A model generated the notes under the pieces. The model saw only the letters and a list, made by a program, of their open reading frames with translations, was not told the origin of the DNA and did not search any database. This document shows, one piece after another, positions 8,799 through 18,397 of a DNA stretch of 64,000 bases. The translations under genes and the position numbers were made by a program. The DNA is taken from positions 118,640 through 182,639 of the forward strand of contig SUXZ01000004.1 of assembly GCA_015060685.1 (NCBI GenBank), in the 5' to 3' direction. The stretch comes from Mediterranea massiliensis (GTDB lineage Bacteria; Bacteroidota; Bacteroidia; Bacteroidales; Bacteroidaceae). Position 1 is the stretch's first letter, and each line of letters begins with the position of its first letter.

Positions 8799-10988
8799 TT
8801 ACTTGGTAAACATCAGTTCGCGATATTTTGGCAAAGGCCACATTTCGTCGTCAATTTCCATTTCCAGGTGGTCGATATGCTCTCGGATGCTTTCCAGATA
8901 GGGACGTACGGTTTCTTCGTAGGCGTATGCTCTATCCTTTACATTCTCCATGTGGTTGGCTACCCGACGGGCTTCGGTCATGGCAGCTACTTGCATCTTG
9001 ATGGCTGTTACGCGTCGGGAAATGTCGCGCACCAAATCTTTGCGGTCGGCACTCATGGCTTCGTACTCCTCGGCAGGGAAGATTTCCTTCAGTCCGCGCA
9101 GATTCTCCAATAAACGGTTCTGGTAGCTGACGGCTGTCGGCACAATGTGGTTCAGTGCCAAATCGCCCAAAACGCGACTCTCGATTTGGACCTTCATGGT
9201 GTACTTCTCCAGTTCCACTTCCAGACGGCAAGCCAATTCTGTTTCGTTGAAAATGCGTTCGCCAATGAGTACGGCACGCGATTGGTTGTCCACATAGTGA
9301 GTCAAGGCTTCGGGCACATGGCTGATGTTGCTCAATCCGCGGCGGGCAGCCTCTTGTTTCCACTCTTCCGAGTAACCATCGCCCTCGAAGCGGATGGGTT
9401 CCGATTCGATGATGGCTTGGCGTAAGGCACGGAACAGTGCTTCGTCCTTGCTCAATCCCTCTTCCATCAGTTTGTCTATACTGGCCTTGAACTCATTCAA
9501 TTGGTTGGCCATGGCAGCATTGATGGCAATCATGGAAGCGGCACAGTTGGCCGATGAACCTGCTGCACGGAACTCGAAACGGTTGCCGGTAAAGGCAAAC
9601 GGACTGGTGCGGTTGCGGTCGGTATTGTCGAGCAGGATTTCGGGAATACGACCGATGCCCAGTTTCAGGGTTGTCTTGCTTTCAATACCTGCTTGCTTGC
9701 TGTCGGCATGGCTGGCAAATTCGTCGAGGATGCCCGACAATTGCTTGCCCAGGAAGATAGAGAAAATTGAAGGGGGAGCTTCGTTTGCACCCAGACGGTG
9801 GCTATTGCCGGCACTGGCAATGGAAGCACGGAGCAGGTTCTGGTTTTTGTAAACCATCATCAGTACGTTCACCAGGAAGGTAAGGAACAGCAGGTTACTT
9901 TTGGGGTTCTTGCCCGGTGAGAAGAGGTTTACGCCCGTGTCGGTGCAAAGCGACCAGTTGTTGTGCTTGCCCGATCCGTTCACACCATTGTATGGCTTTT
10001 CGTGCAGCAGCACCACAAAGTTGTGCTTGCGTGCAATGCGTTTCATCAAGTCCATCACCAATTGGTTGTGGTCGTTGGCCAAATTCACATTTTCGAAAAT
10101 GGGTGCCAACTCAAATTGGTTGGGGGCTGCTTCGTTGTGGCGTGTCTTGGCAGGGATACCCAATTTATGACACTCTATTTCCAGCTCCTTCATAAAGGCG
10201 GTTACGCGTGGAGGAATAGAACCAAAGTAATGGTCTTCAAGTTGTTGGTCTTTGGCAGAAGAGTGTCCCATCAAGGTACGTCCTGTCAAACAGAGGTCGG
10301 GACGTGCATTGTATAATGCCAAATCCACCAAGAAGTATTCTTGTTCCCACCCTAAGTTGGCATAGACACGGTTGACGCTCTTGTCGAACAGTTGGCAGAC
10401 TTCGGTAGCTGCCTTATCTACTGCGGCAAGGGCTTTCAGAAGTGGAGTCTTATAGTCGAGTGCTTCGCCTGTGTACGAAATGAAGATGGTGGGGATACAC
10501 AAAGTGCTATCTACTACAAAGGCTGGTGAAGAGACATCCCAAGCAGTATAGCCACGTGCTTCGAACGTGTTGCGGATACCTCCGTTGGGGAAGCTCGATG
10601 CATCCGGTTCTTGCTGGATGAGCAGCTTGCCCGAAAAGCGTTCAATGACTTCGGCATCTTCGCCAAACTCAATGAAACCATCGTGTTTCTCGGCTGTGCC
10701 GTCGGTCAGCGGTTGGAACCAGTGTGTATAGTGTGTCACGTTAAGCGACTTTGCCCAACTCTTCATGCCGTTGGCAATCAGGTCGGCCATTTCGCGGCTG
10801 ATGGGAGTACCTTTCTCAATGGCGTTTGTCACCGCCTTGTATGCTTCGCGCGGAAGATACTCTTGCATCTTCTTGCGGTCGAAGACATGGCTTCCGTAGT
10901 AATCCGATAATTTGTTCGAGGGAATATTCACTTCCAATGGGCGGCGGTTGGCCAATTCCTGTAGGGCAAAGAATCTCATTTTTGACAT
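8799..10988 (-). CDS. glnN: Glutamine synthetase type III
   Basis: The ORF track begins at 11258, but the true start is almost certainly the ATG at 10988 (MSKMRFFALQELANRRP). It gives 729 aa, the usual GSIII length; it is preceded by AGAGAGA, and the longer version would swallow the promoter. It joins ammonia to glutamate using ATP in the cytoplasm. Family blocks visible: KTRHNEAAPNQFELAPIFE, GSGKHNNWSLCTDTG and NRFEFRAAGSSANCA; the long C-terminal helical region (EVELEKYTMKVQIESRVLGDLA) is typical of GSIII dodecamers. It is the main ammonia-assimilating synthetase of Bacteroidales. No PII or regulator gene lies next to it. Confidence 0.96.
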   Translation of the reverse strand: MSKMRFFALQELANRRPLEVNIPSNKLSDYYGSHVFDRKKMQEYLPREAYKAVTNAIEKGTPISREMADLIANGMKSWAKSLNVTHYTHWFQPLTDGTAEKHDGFIEFGEDAEVIERFSGKLLIQQEPDASSFPNGGIRNTFEARGYTAWDVSSPAFVVDSTLCIPTIFISYTGEALDYKTPLLKALAAVDKAATEVCQLFDKSVNRVYANLGWEQEYFLVDLALYNARPDLCLTGRTLMGHSSAKDQQLEDHYFGSIPPRVTAFMKELEIECHKLGIPAKTRHNEAAPNQFELAPIFENVNLANDHNQLVMDLMKRIARKHNFVVLLHEKPYNGVNGSGKHNNWSLCTDTGVNLFSPGKNPKSNLLFLTFLVNVLMMVYKNQNLLRASIASAGNSHRLGANEAPPSIFSIFLGKQLSGILDEFASHADSKQAGIESKTTLKLGIGRIPEILLDNTDRNRTSPFAFTGNRFEFRAAGSSANCAASMIAINAAMANQLNEFKASIDKLMEEGLSKDEALFRALRQAIIESEPIRFEGDGYSEEWKQEAARRGLSNISHVPEALTHYVDNQSRAVLIGERIFNETELACRLEVELEKYTMKVQIESRVLGDLALNHIVPTAVSYQNRLLENLRGLKEIFPAEEYEAMSADRKDLVRDISRRVTAIKMQVAAMTEARRVANHMENVKDRAYAYEETVRPYLESIREHIDHLEMEIDDEMWPLPKYRELMFTK

Positions 10989-11015
10989 AATTGTCTCTCT
11001 TTTGTTTATTTTGGC

Positions 11016-11050
11016 TGCAAAAGTATTCTTTTTTTGTTGAATTTGCAGTA
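11016..11050 (-). promoter_or_regulatory. Promoter of glnN
   Basis: On the minus strand AATACTTTTGCAGC (TACTTTTG at 11018-11025) lies about 30 nt upstream of the chosen glnN ATG; this supports 10988 as the start. Confidence 0.7.
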
Positions 11051-11117
11051 AACTGCGTCCTTTTTCTGCATTCATGGTGAAAAATATTGGAGCAACCGTC
11101 ATTTTTCTCGTTAGTTT

Positions 11118-11132
11118 GTTACTATATTTGCC
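11118..11132 (+). promoter_or_regulatory. Probable promoter of the DUF5686 gene
   Basis: ACTATATTTGCC contains TATATTTG (11123-11130). It lies inside the ORF-track reading frame, so the ATG at 11074 would be upstream of the transcription start; this argues for a start at 11134 or later. Confidence 0.5.
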
Positions 11133-11133
11133 A

Positions 11134-13365
11134 ATGATTTTAAGAAATTTGCGTTTGAAGAGGTTGTTATGCATATGGGTGGGGCTATTCAGCTTGCTTT
11201 TTGCACAGTTGAAGGCCGATGAAAGGATAGCCGATATTGTATCTGAGCCACAAACCAAAGCGCAGTTTGTTGATTCGCTGATGAAACAGGTCGCTTTTTA
11301 TGCGCCATTCTATCGCGAGATTGTTAAGTCCTATCAAGCCAAACTCTACATGAAAGGGTTGGTGAAGATTCCCAAGAAGAACCAGCTTATCCGTTTCTTG
11401 CCCACTATGTTTCGCATGAAGAAGGGGGTAAATGAGTATTTGACCGAAACGATGGGCGAGTTGCATTACACCACGCCCGACATTTACGACTACAAAATCA
11501 ATGCGCAAACCGGTACGGCATCCCACTTCTGGGAGATGGATGGCCGCTTGTACGAATACTTTCAAATTAATGTCTATCAACCTACACTTCTGAAAGATAA
11601 ACTGATATCTCCTTTGGCTCCCAATGCAAACGACTATTATCGATTTACCCTCGACTCGGTGATGCGAAGTGGCTCGTACAACTTGTATAAGATTCGCTTC
11701 ATGCCGCGCAACCGCAGTTACCAATTGGTTGGCGGATTCATGGTGATACACGACGATGTGTGGTCGGTGCGCGAACTCTGTTTCTTCGGTCGTTCGGAGA
11801 TGATTCAATTCCATAACCACATCCGCATGGGTAAGATGGGTGGGATGGAGGAGTATATCCCGGTTTCGTATGAACTGCAAGCCGATTTCGACTACTTGGG
11901 CAATCGTATAGAAGGAAACTATCAGGTGGCGCTTCAATACGAAAGTGTAAATGTGCAGTTTCCGCATGTCAAAAAGGTTGCAACCCTAAAGGATAAGTAT
12001 GACTTGACCAATTCGTATTTGTTGCGGAACGATACCAGCCGGATTGAACACGATTATCATTCCTTTGATTCGTTGCGTTTACTACCGCTGACCAACCATG
12101 AAACGGTTTTGTATAAAGAACATTACGATCGGTTGGATAGTACACAGACGTTGTCTAAGGAGAACAAACAAAGGCAGTTCTGGAGCAGTGTGGGTGATTT
12201 GCTTATTTCGCGCAATACCTATGATTTGGGCGATGAGGCTAACATCCGTATATCACCGCTTATCAATCCTTTCTTGGTGAGCTATAGTGGTTCGCGCGGA
12301 TGGTCATACCGACAGGAGTTGCGCTATACACGTACTTTCTCGGGCGACCGATTGTTGCGAGTAACTCCGCGTATCGGTTATAACTTTACCGAAAAGGTGT
12401 TCTATTGGCGGATAAATACCGACCTCTATTATTGGCCTAAGAAGAATGCTTCGCTACATTTGAACGTAGGAAAGGGTAACAGAATCTATAGCAGTGATGT
12501 ACTTGACGACCTGAAAGCATTGCCCGATAGCATTTTCGATTTCAGCCTGATTCACTTGGACTACTTTAACGACTTGTACATGGACTTGCAACACCGTTGG
12601 GAGATTGTGAATGGCTTGACGTTGGGTATCGGTGTCTCCATGCACAAACGCTCGGAGGTGAACCGCTCGCGTTTGGTGCCTATTAACGGCTCGCAGGGAT
12701 TGGTGGATGTCGATCCTGAGTTGTTAAGCCGTTTCCGCCATTCTTACGGCAGTTTCGCACCCAGAATCAGTCTGTCGTGGACTCCTGGCCAATATTATTA
12801 CATGCATGGTAACCGTAAAGTGAATCTCCATTCGCAATACCCTACCGTCTCTATTGATATGGAGCGGGGAATTAAAGGCGTTTTCGGCAGTACAGGACAA
12901 TACGAACGCATTGAAGCCGATCTTCAACATACCATATCGTTAGGTGGCTTGCGCACCATTTACTATCGTCTGGGTGGCGGAATCTTTACCAATCAAGAAG
13001 AGATGTATTTTGTGGATTTTGTCAATCTGAAACGTTCGAACCTTCCGATTGGGTGGAACGATGAAATTGGTGGCGTGTTCCAATTGCTCGACGGGCGTTG
13101 GTATAACTCTTCCAGAAGGTATGTGAGGGGGCATCTTACCTACGAATCTCCTTTTATCTTCTTGCCCCACAAACGATTGACACAACATGTGCTGAACGAA
13201 CGCCTTTACCTGAATCTGTTGTCGATGCCTCACTTGAATCCTTATTTGGAATTTGGATATGGCGTAGGAACACATATCTTCGATTTCGGACTCTTTGCCA
13301 GTTTTGCCAACGGAAAGTATCAGGAGGTTGGGTGTAAATTTACGTTCGAGTTGTTCAATCGGTAG
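11134..13365 (+). CDS. DUF5686 family outer-membrane protein
   Basis: The track ORF starts at 11074; I place the start at the ATG at 11134 because a -7 promoter element lies between. A TTG at 11155 just before the signal peptide (LKRLLCIWVGLFSLLFAQLKADE) is also possible. The protein of about 743 aa has a signal peptide, a DUF5686 N-terminal region and a C-terminal half of amphipathic beta-strands rich in aromatic residues, ending in an outer-membrane-type C-terminus (GCKFTFELFNR). The usual N-terminal carboxypeptidase-regulatory-like domain seems absent, making this the short form. Role unknown; divergent from glnN and monocistronic. Confidence 0.82.
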   Translation: MILRNLRLKRLLCIWVGLFSLLFAQLKADERIADIVSEPQTKAQFVDSLMKQVAFYAPFYREIVKSYQAKLYMKGLVKIPKKNQLIRFLPTMFRMKKGVNEYLTETMGELHYTTPDIYDYKINAQTGTASHFWEMDGRLYEYFQINVYQPTLLKDKLISPLAPNANDYYRFTLDSVMRSGSYNLYKIRFMPRNRSYQLVGGFMVIHDDVWSVRELCFFGRSEMIQFHNHIRMGKMGGMEEYIPVSYELQADFDYLGNRIEGNYQVALQYESVNVQFPHVKKVATLKDKYDLTNSYLLRNDTSRIEHDYHSFDSLRLLPLTNHETVLYKEHYDRLDSTQTLSKENKQRQFWSSVGDLLISRNTYDLGDEANIRISPLINPFLVSYSGSRGWSYRQELRYTRTFSGDRLLRVTPRIGYNFTEKVFYWRINTDLYYWPKKNASLHLNVGKGNRIYSSDVLDDLKALPDSIFDFSLIHLDYFNDLYMDLQHRWEIVNGLTLGIGVSMHKRSEVNRSRLVPINGSQGLVDVDPELLSRFRHSYGSFAPRISLSWTPGQYYYMHGNRKVNLHSQYPTVSIDMERGIKGVFGSTGQYERIEADLQHTISLGGLRTIYYRLGGGIFTNQEEMYFVDFVNLKRSNLPIGWNDEIGGVFQLLDGRWYNSSRRYVRGHLTYESPFIFLPHKRLTQHVLNERLYLNLLSMPHLNPYLEFGYGVGTHIFDFGLFASFANGKYQEVGCKFTFELFNR

Positions 13366-13445
13366 TCTCTTTAATCAGTCAATTTCTTATTATAAGGTGT
13401 AATTTGGTGGTAAAAACGGTCGGATTTAAGTGAAAAAAGTCTTGA

Positions 13446-13490
13446 ACGTTTTGTGTTTCAAGAAATTCATCCTATCTTTGCGCCCGAATT
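13446..13490 (+). promoter_or_regulatory. Promoter of rpsA
   Basis: CCTATCTTTGCGCC contains TATCTTTG (13473-13480) with TTTTG about 20 nt upstream, giving an AT-rich leader of about 60 nt. Confidence 0.75.
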
Positions 13491-13546
13491 TTATTGAGTC
13501 AACATAAAGTCTCACTTAATTAATTATTTAACAACTTATTTTATTA

Positions 13547-15346
13547 ATGGAAAACTTAAAAAATGTAGCTCCCCTCGAAGATTTCAATTGGGAAGCTTAT
13601 GAAAACGGCGAATCGTTGTCAAACGTAAGCCACGAAGACATGGAAAAGGCGTATGACAATACGCTTAACAAAGTTAACGACCGCGAGGTTGTTGACGGTA
13701 CCGTAATCGCAATGAACAAGCGTGAAGTAGTTGTGAACATCGGTTACAAATCAGATGGTATCATCCCTATGGGTGAATTCCGTTACAATCCTGAACTGAA
13801 AGTAGGTGACACTGTAGAAGTGTATATCGAAAATCAGGAAGACAAGAAAGGACAATTGGTATTGTCACACCGCAAGGCTCGCGCTACTCGTTCATGGGAT
13901 CGCGTAAATGCTGCTTTGGAACAAGAAGAAATCATCAAGGGTTACATCAAGTGCCGCACTAAGGGTGGTATGATTGTTGATGTATTCGGTATTGAAGCAT
14001 TCTTGCCTGGTTCACAAATCGATGTTAAGCCTATCCGCGACTACGATGTATTCGTTGGTAAGACTATGGAATTCAAAGTGGTTAAGATTAACCAAGAATT
14101 CAAGAACGTAGTAGTTTCTCACAAGGCTCTTATCGAAGCTGAACTTGAACAACAAAAGAAGGAAATTATCGGTAAACTCGAGAAAGGTCAAGTTCTCGAA
14201 GGTACTGTTAAGAATATCACCTCTTACGGTGTATTCATCGACTTGGGTGGCGTAGATGGTTTGATTCATATTACAGACCTCTCTTGGGGCCGCGTTAGCG
14301 ATCCTAAGGAAGTGGTTGAGTTGGATCAAAAGCTCAACGTTGTTATCCTTGACTTCGATGATGAAAAGAAGCGTATCGCTCTTGGCTTGAAGCAACTTAC
14401 TCCTCATCCATGGGATGCTCTCAATGCAGACTTGAAGGTAGGTGACCACGTAACTGGTAAGGTTGTTGTGATGGCCGACTATGGTGCATTCATTGAAATT
14501 GCTCCTGGTGTAGAAGGTTTGATTCACGTTTCTGAAATGTCTTGGAGCCAACACCTCCGTTCAGCTCAAGACTTCATGAAGGTGGGCGACGAAGTAGAAG
14601 CTGTAGTTTTGACTCTCGACCGCGACGAACGCAAGATGTCACTTGGTATCAAGCAACTTAAGGCTGATCCATGGGAAACTATCGAAGAGAAGTATCCTAT
14701 CGGTAGCAAGCACACTGCAAAGGTACGCAACTTCACTAACTTCGGTGTTTTCGTAGAAATCGAAGAAGGTGTTGATGGCTTGATTCACATCTCAGACCTT
14801 TCTTGGACAAAGAAAATCAAGCACCCATCAGAATTTACTCAAATCGGTGCAGATATCGAAGTTCAAGTATTGGAAATCGACAAGGAAAACCGTCGTTTGA
14901 GCCTTGGTCACAAGCAACTCGAAGAAAATCCATGGGATGTATTCGAAACAGTATTTACTGTAGGTTCAGTACACGAAGGTACTATCATCGAAATGTTGGA
15001 TAAGGGTGCAGTAGTTGCTCTTCCTTATGGTGTTGAAGGTTTCGCTACTCCTAAGCACTTGGTAAAGGAAGATGGCAAGCAAGCTCAACTTGAAGAAAAG
15101 ATTGACTTCAAGGTAATCGAATTCAATAAGGACGCTAAGCGCATCATCCTTTCTCACAGCCGTATCTTCGAAGATGCTGCTAAGGCAGAAGAACGTGCAG
15201 AAAAGAAGGCTGCAAAGAAGGCTACCGCTAAGGCAAAAGAAGAAACTCCGGTTATCCAAAACCAAGCTGCTTCTACTACTTTGGGCGATATCGATGCTTT
15301 GGCCGCTTTGAAAGAACAACTCGAAGCAAGTGCAAAGAAGAAATAA
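13547..15346 (+). CDS. rpsA: 30S ribosomal protein S1
   Basis: The 599-aa protein contains successive S1 RNA-binding domains. The clearest blocks are GVFIDLGGVDGLIHITDLSWG, GAFIEIAPGVEGLIHVSEMSW and GVFVEIEEGVDGLIHISDLSW, flanked by weaker N- and C-terminal repeats (about six in all). The tail is Lys/Ala-rich and ends QLEASAKKK. S1 binds mRNA on the small subunit. Codon use is highly restricted (GAA, AAG, GGT), as expected of an abundant protein. Monocistronic with a strong terminator. Confidence 0.96.
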   Translation: MENLKNVAPLEDFNWEAYENGESLSNVSHEDMEKAYDNTLNKVNDREVVDGTVIAMNKREVVVNIGYKSDGIIPMGEFRYNPELKVGDTVEVYIENQEDKKGQLVLSHRKARATRSWDRVNAALEQEEIIKGYIKCRTKGGMIVDVFGIEAFLPGSQIDVKPIRDYDVFVGKTMEFKVVKINQEFKNVVVSHKALIEAELEQQKKEIIGKLEKGQVLEGTVKNITSYGVFIDLGGVDGLIHITDLSWGRVSDPKEVVELDQKLNVVILDFDDEKKRIALGLKQLTPHPWDALNADLKVGDHVTGKVVVMADYGAFIEIAPGVEGLIHVSEMSWSQHLRSAQDFMKVGDEVEAVVLTLDRDERKMSLGIKQLKADPWETIEEKYPIGSKHTAKVRNFTNFGVFVEIEEGVDGLIHISDLSWTKKIKHPSEFTQIGADIEVQVLEIDKENRRLSLGHKQLEENPWDVFETVFTVGSVHEGTIIEMLDKGAVVALPYGVEGFATPKHLVKEDGKQAQLEEKIDFKVIEFNKDAKRIILSHSRIFEDAAKAEERAEKKAAKKATAKAKEETPVIQNQAASTTLGDIDALAALKEQLEASAKKK

Positions 15347-15370
15347 TTCTATCTAAGCAACTATATTAAT

Positions 15371-15402
15371 AAGGTGCGTCATTTCATGGCGCACCTTTTT
15401 TA
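15371..15402 (+). terminator. Rho-independent terminator of rpsA
   Basis: Stem AAGGTGCG / CGCACCTT followed by TTTTTATTATTT; it abuts the stop codon of the convergent integrase gene. Confidence 0.88.
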
Positions 15403-16329
15403 TTATTTCAAACTTTCAAACATCTTGTTGATGCATTTCCGTTTCTGTTCCATGTTGGGGTGGACGTATAAGTTCAACGTAGTGCTGATGTTGGCATGAC
15501 CAAGGATAACGCTAACTGTTTTGTAGTCGCATTGACTTTCAATGCACCGGGTAGCGAAACTATGCCTGAGGCCATGAAATTTTAAATTCGGTATGTTGAG
15601 TTGTTTGAGGAGTTTTTTGTAGTAATTCCTATAAGTACGCGGCTCTGTAGGTTTGGCTTTGTTGGTCAAAACATAGTACTCCTTATTTATTTTTGTCACA
15701 TTGGTGCGTATGACTTTTAGCAATTCGCAATCTATTGGGATTTCTCGGAAGGAATTATTTGTCTTTGGGGTGCCAATCACCAATTTTGTATATCGCTTGT
15801 CATCTTCAATAATATAGATGCGTTCAATGGTTCGGGCCACACTGATAGTTTCGGCTTCGATGTTGAAGTCTTTCCATTTTAATGCACAGATTTCGCCGAT
15901 TCTCATGCCAGTACTGAGACTAATGTAAACACCTAAGTTCCTAAAAGAAAAATTCTCTAAAACGTATTGCATGATTCTGCGTTGATTATCAACGCTTAAT
16001 ACTTCTATGTAGTCCATATGTTGTTCCGTAGGAAACTTTACGGAGAAATCTATATTGGGTAAATAGTGGTGCTTTGCTCCATATTTAAGGATCATCTTCA
16101 GTACGATGAGAATGAATTTTACTGATTTTTTGCTAAGTCCATCATTGATTTTTTCAAGAACAAAATTTTGTACATCCGATTCATTTAAACTTTTTCTGTC
16201 ACCGAATCTCGGTAAAATGTGTTTCTCTATGGTAAGCGCATAAACCGCAAAAGATGATTGTTTAACATACAACCGTTTTTCTTCTTTCCAAAGAGTGGCA
16301 ATTTCTCTGATTGTTTTAGTATTATCCAT
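15403..16329 (-). CDS. Tyrosine-type site-specific recombinase / integrase
   Basis: The 308-aa protein has an N-terminal SAM-like core-binding domain (about 1-105) and a catalytic domain. Catalytic residues: Arg in STGMRIGEICALKW, the HxLR box HGLRHSFATR, the His in LGHANISTTLNLY and the nucleophile Tyr in that last block. Composition is visibly more AT-rich than neighbouring core genes. No excisionase, relaxase or cargo is adjacent on its upstream side other than the unknown gene at 16466, so it is either an orphan left by a decayed element or a small two-gene unit inserted behind rpsA. Target site unknown. Confidence 0.92.
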   Translation of the reverse strand: MDNTKTIREIATLWKEEKRLYVKQSSFAVYALTIEKHILPRFGDRKSLNESDVQNFVLEKINDGLSKKSVKFILIVLKMILKYGAKHHYLPNIDFSVKFPTEQHMDYIEVLSVDNQRRIMQYVLENFSFRNLGVYISLSTGMRIGEICALKWKDFNIEAETISVARTIERIYIIEDDKRYTKLVIGTPKTNNSFREIPIDCELLKVIRTNVTKINKEYYVLTNKAKPTEPRTYRNYYKKLLKQLNIPNLKFHGLRHSFATRCIESQCDYKTVSVILGHANISTTLNLYVHPNMEQKRKCINKMFESLK

Positions 16330-16371
16330 ATATTTATTATTTGTTAAGGGGGTTAGTGAACTGCTAAATAA

Positions 16372-16408
16372 ATAAAAAAGGCTGAATCCGACAAATGGAT
16401 TCAGCCCT
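16372..16408 (-). terminator. Terminator of the 259-aa unknown gene
   Basis: On the minus strand, GGCTGAATCC / GGATTCAGCC with a 7-nt loop is followed by TTTTTTATTT, between the unknown gene and the integrase. The integrase is therefore probably transcribed separately. Confidence 0.88.
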
Positions 16409-16465
16409 AATTGATTTACAGAAAAATCAGTACTATTGCATATATATAAGAATTATTTGCAATAG

Positions 16466-17245
16466 TTATTCGTATAGTTTAGCTTTCTTGTCAATGTGAT
16501 AGCGCATTTTGATTTCAGTAGGGATGTATCTGAAATTGTTTTGCCGCAAGACTTCCAACACATCGGCATCGGGATGATAGCTCATGTATAGATTTACTTT
16601 TTGGACGTTGCTCATCAGGAATTTCTTGTTCCAAATATCCATAATCGAGCACAAAGGCAGACGTACATATTTATCGCGTCGGCGAAGTCCGTGGCGATGT
16701 AAGTGATAAACCATCCCTTCAATCGTCTCCTCGCGAGGAGATAGTAGTGAGATAGCTTCCGGCTCGTTCAGGCGATTCATCCAAATAATCCGGTTTTCTT
16801 TGGTAGGTTCTATACCCTCATGCCGGCATAAGGCATCGAGTACGGCGTTGCGTACGTTCAGTTGGCTCCAATACTCCTCTCCGTTTACAACGGCCGCCTT
16901 GATAGTGCAGCACAAAGCATACTCCTTGTTATCCGACAGGCAAATATCCATGCCGCCTAATCCCTTGCGGTGCATATAAAGTTTCCCGAAACGATTGCTT
17001 TGCAATGCCCAAAATTCATCGTAGGTGTGTGAATCGAGTTGACAATGCATGTTGCTGTCAATGTACTTAAATCTTCCTTTTGGATTGACATAAAATATTT
17101 CCACCTCTTTAGGAAAAACCTCTACGACGCCGTTGATGGAAAGTTTGTATGCCTTTAAGATAATCTCGTTGATTTGTTGCATTTCCTGGATAGGTAATTG
17201 ATTGGCTTGCAACAGAGCCGTTACCCTTGTCTTTAGTTTGTCCAT
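16466..17245 (-). CDS. Hypothetical protein, 259 aa
   Basis: I do not recognise this protein. It is soluble, with no signal peptide or membrane segment. The N-terminal third is helical (MDKLKTRVTALLQANQLPIQEMQQINEIILKAY). The middle contains KGRFKYIDSNMHCQ and GGMDICLSDNKEYALCCTIKAA, and the C-terminus is basic with RRRDKYVRLPL. The His/Cys placements (HCQLDSH, ALCC, LCRHEG) do not form an obvious metal motif. It has its own promoter and terminator between an orphan recombinase and mscS; accessory origin is plausible but not shown. Confidence 0.8.
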   Translation of the reverse strand: MDKLKTRVTALLQANQLPIQEMQQINEIILKAYKLSINGVVEVFPKEVEIFYVNPKGRFKYIDSNMHCQLDSHTYDEFWALQSNRFGKLYMHRKGLGGMDICLSDNKEYALCCTIKAAVVNGEEYWSQLNVRNAVLDALCRHEGIEPTKENRIIWMNRLNEPEAISLLSPREETIEGMVYHLHRHGLRRRDKYVRLPLCSIMDIWNKKFLMSNVQKVNLYMSYHPDADVLEVLRQNNFRYIPTEIKMRYHIDKKAKLYE

Positions 17246-17269
17246 AATCTTACTTTTATCAATTTGTTT

Positions 17270-17286
17270 GCTTACAAAGATAAAAA
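17270..17286 (-). promoter_or_regulatory. Promoter of the 259-aa unknown gene
   Basis: On the minus strand TTTATCTTTGTAAGC contains TATCTTTG (17275-17282), 30 nt upstream of the ATG. Confidence 0.65.
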
Positions 17287-17321
17287 ATAAATTGACATAG
17301 ACAATCGGGCTATATATGCAT

Positions 17322-17368
17322 AAAAAACAACTGCGCGGAATATAAACGGTTGATATTCCGGCAGTTGT
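17322..17368 (-). terminator. Terminator of mscS
   Basis: Minus strand: AACTGCCGGAATAT ... ATATTCCGCGCAGTT (one bulge) followed by GTTTTTTA, about 28 nt after the stop. Confidence 0.88.
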
Positions 17369-17395
17369 TAAAAGTTAAAAAATCAAAAAACTGAT

Positions 17396-18259
17396 TTATT
17401 TTGCTTGATGAACAGTAAGTTGTGGGAATGGGAAATTGATGCCTTCCTTATTGAATGTTGCATAAACCGCTTTATTCATAGAGAAGAATACATCCCAATA
17501 GTTTTCGCTTTTTACCCACACGCGTACAACCACGTTCACGCTGCTATCGGCCAATGCGATGAGATTTACAAAAGGTGCAGGTGTATCCAAAATACGTTCA
17601 TCTGCAGCAATCAGCTTGTTTATCACATTCTCTACCTTTTCGTAGTCTTCGCCATATTCAACAGTAAATGTCCAATCCACTCGGCGAGTAGCCTCGCGGC
17701 TGTAGTTGATGACGGTGCCGCTACTCAAACTACCGTTAGGAACATATATCACTTTGTTGTCGGGCGAAGTAAGGATGGTATGGAAGATTTGAATCTCTTT
17801 AACTGTACCCGAAACACCTTGGCATTCAATGAAATCTCCCACTTTGAATGGACGTAACAAAAGGATGATTAATCCACCAGCAAAGTTTTGCAGATTACCT
17901 GAAAGTGCCATACCGATGGCTACACCGGCCGATGCCAATAAGGCGGCAAACGAAGTTGTGTCAACACCTAATTTACTGATGATAGCCACAATCAACAAGA
18001 TAGTGAGCATGATGTTGACGAAACTCTTTACGAATGTTTGTACGCCGGCATCCACATGTCTGCGTGCCAATAGTTTGGCAACCAGTTTGTTGACGATTGA
18101 AATCAGTAGTCGTCCGATGAGGAATATTATGATGGCTGAAATGATTTGTTTGCCGGTGCTGATTCCCCAATTTGTCAGTTGCTGAATAAGGTTTTGGACT
18201 TTGTCCAATGCGGCGGCCGTACCTTCCGATGCCGCAGCTGCTTGTAAAAGTGTTAGCAT
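17396..18259 (-). CDS. mscS: Small-conductance mechanosensitive channel (MscS family)
   Basis: The 287-aa protein has three N-terminal membrane helices (ISAIIIFLIGRLLISIV; IMLTILLIVAIISKLGV; the Gly/Ala-rich pore helix ALLASAGVAIGMALSGNLQNFAGGLIILLLRPFKVGD) and the cytoplasmic beta/alpha-beta domain (VPNGSLSSGTVINYSREATRRVDW). Length equals that of the classic E. coli MscS. It protects against osmotic downshock. Its own promoter (TACCTTTG, minus strand, 18287-18294) lies 28 nt upstream of the start. Confidence 0.95.
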   Translation of the reverse strand: MLTLLQAAAASEGTAAALDKVQNLIQQLTNWGISTGKQIISAIIIFLIGRLLISIVNKLVAKLLARRHVDAGVQTFVKSFVNIMLTILLIVAIISKLGVDTTSFAALLASAGVAIGMALSGNLQNFAGGLIILLLRPFKVGDFIECQGVSGTVKEIQIFHTILTSPDNKVIYVPNGSLSSGTVINYSREATRRVDWTFTVEYGEDYEKVENVINKLIAADERILDTPAPFVNLIALADSSVNVVVRVWVKSENYWDVFFSMNKAVYATFNKEGINFPFPQLTVHQAK

Positions 18260-18283
18260 AATGATTGGTCTTTAGTTAAGTTT

Positions 18284-18297
18284 TTGCAAAGGTATGG
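18284..18297 (-). promoter_or_regulatory. Promoter of mscS
   Basis: Minus strand CATACCTTTGCA, a TAnnTTTG match. Confidence 0.65.
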
Positions 18298-18373
18298 AAA
18301 ATAATCATCTGCGATGTCAATCTGCAAGAAATACAGCAAGTTTTTTTCGTATTTCTTGCATGTTTTATAAGAA

Positions 18374-18392
18374 TAGTATACTTTTGCCTCCG
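18374..18392 (+). promoter_or_regulatory. Promoter of the thiamin uptake operon
   Basis: AGTATACTTTTGCC just upstream of the riboswitch provides a -7-like TAnnTTTG element; transcription would start just before the aptamer. Confidence 0.6.
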
Positions 18393-18397
18393 ATTTC

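Noticed and set aside
10989-11258. N-terminal 90-residue extension of glutamine synthetase in the ORF track
   Set aside because: The extension crosses the glnN promoter and the divergent gene; GSIII proteins start at MSKMRFFALQ.
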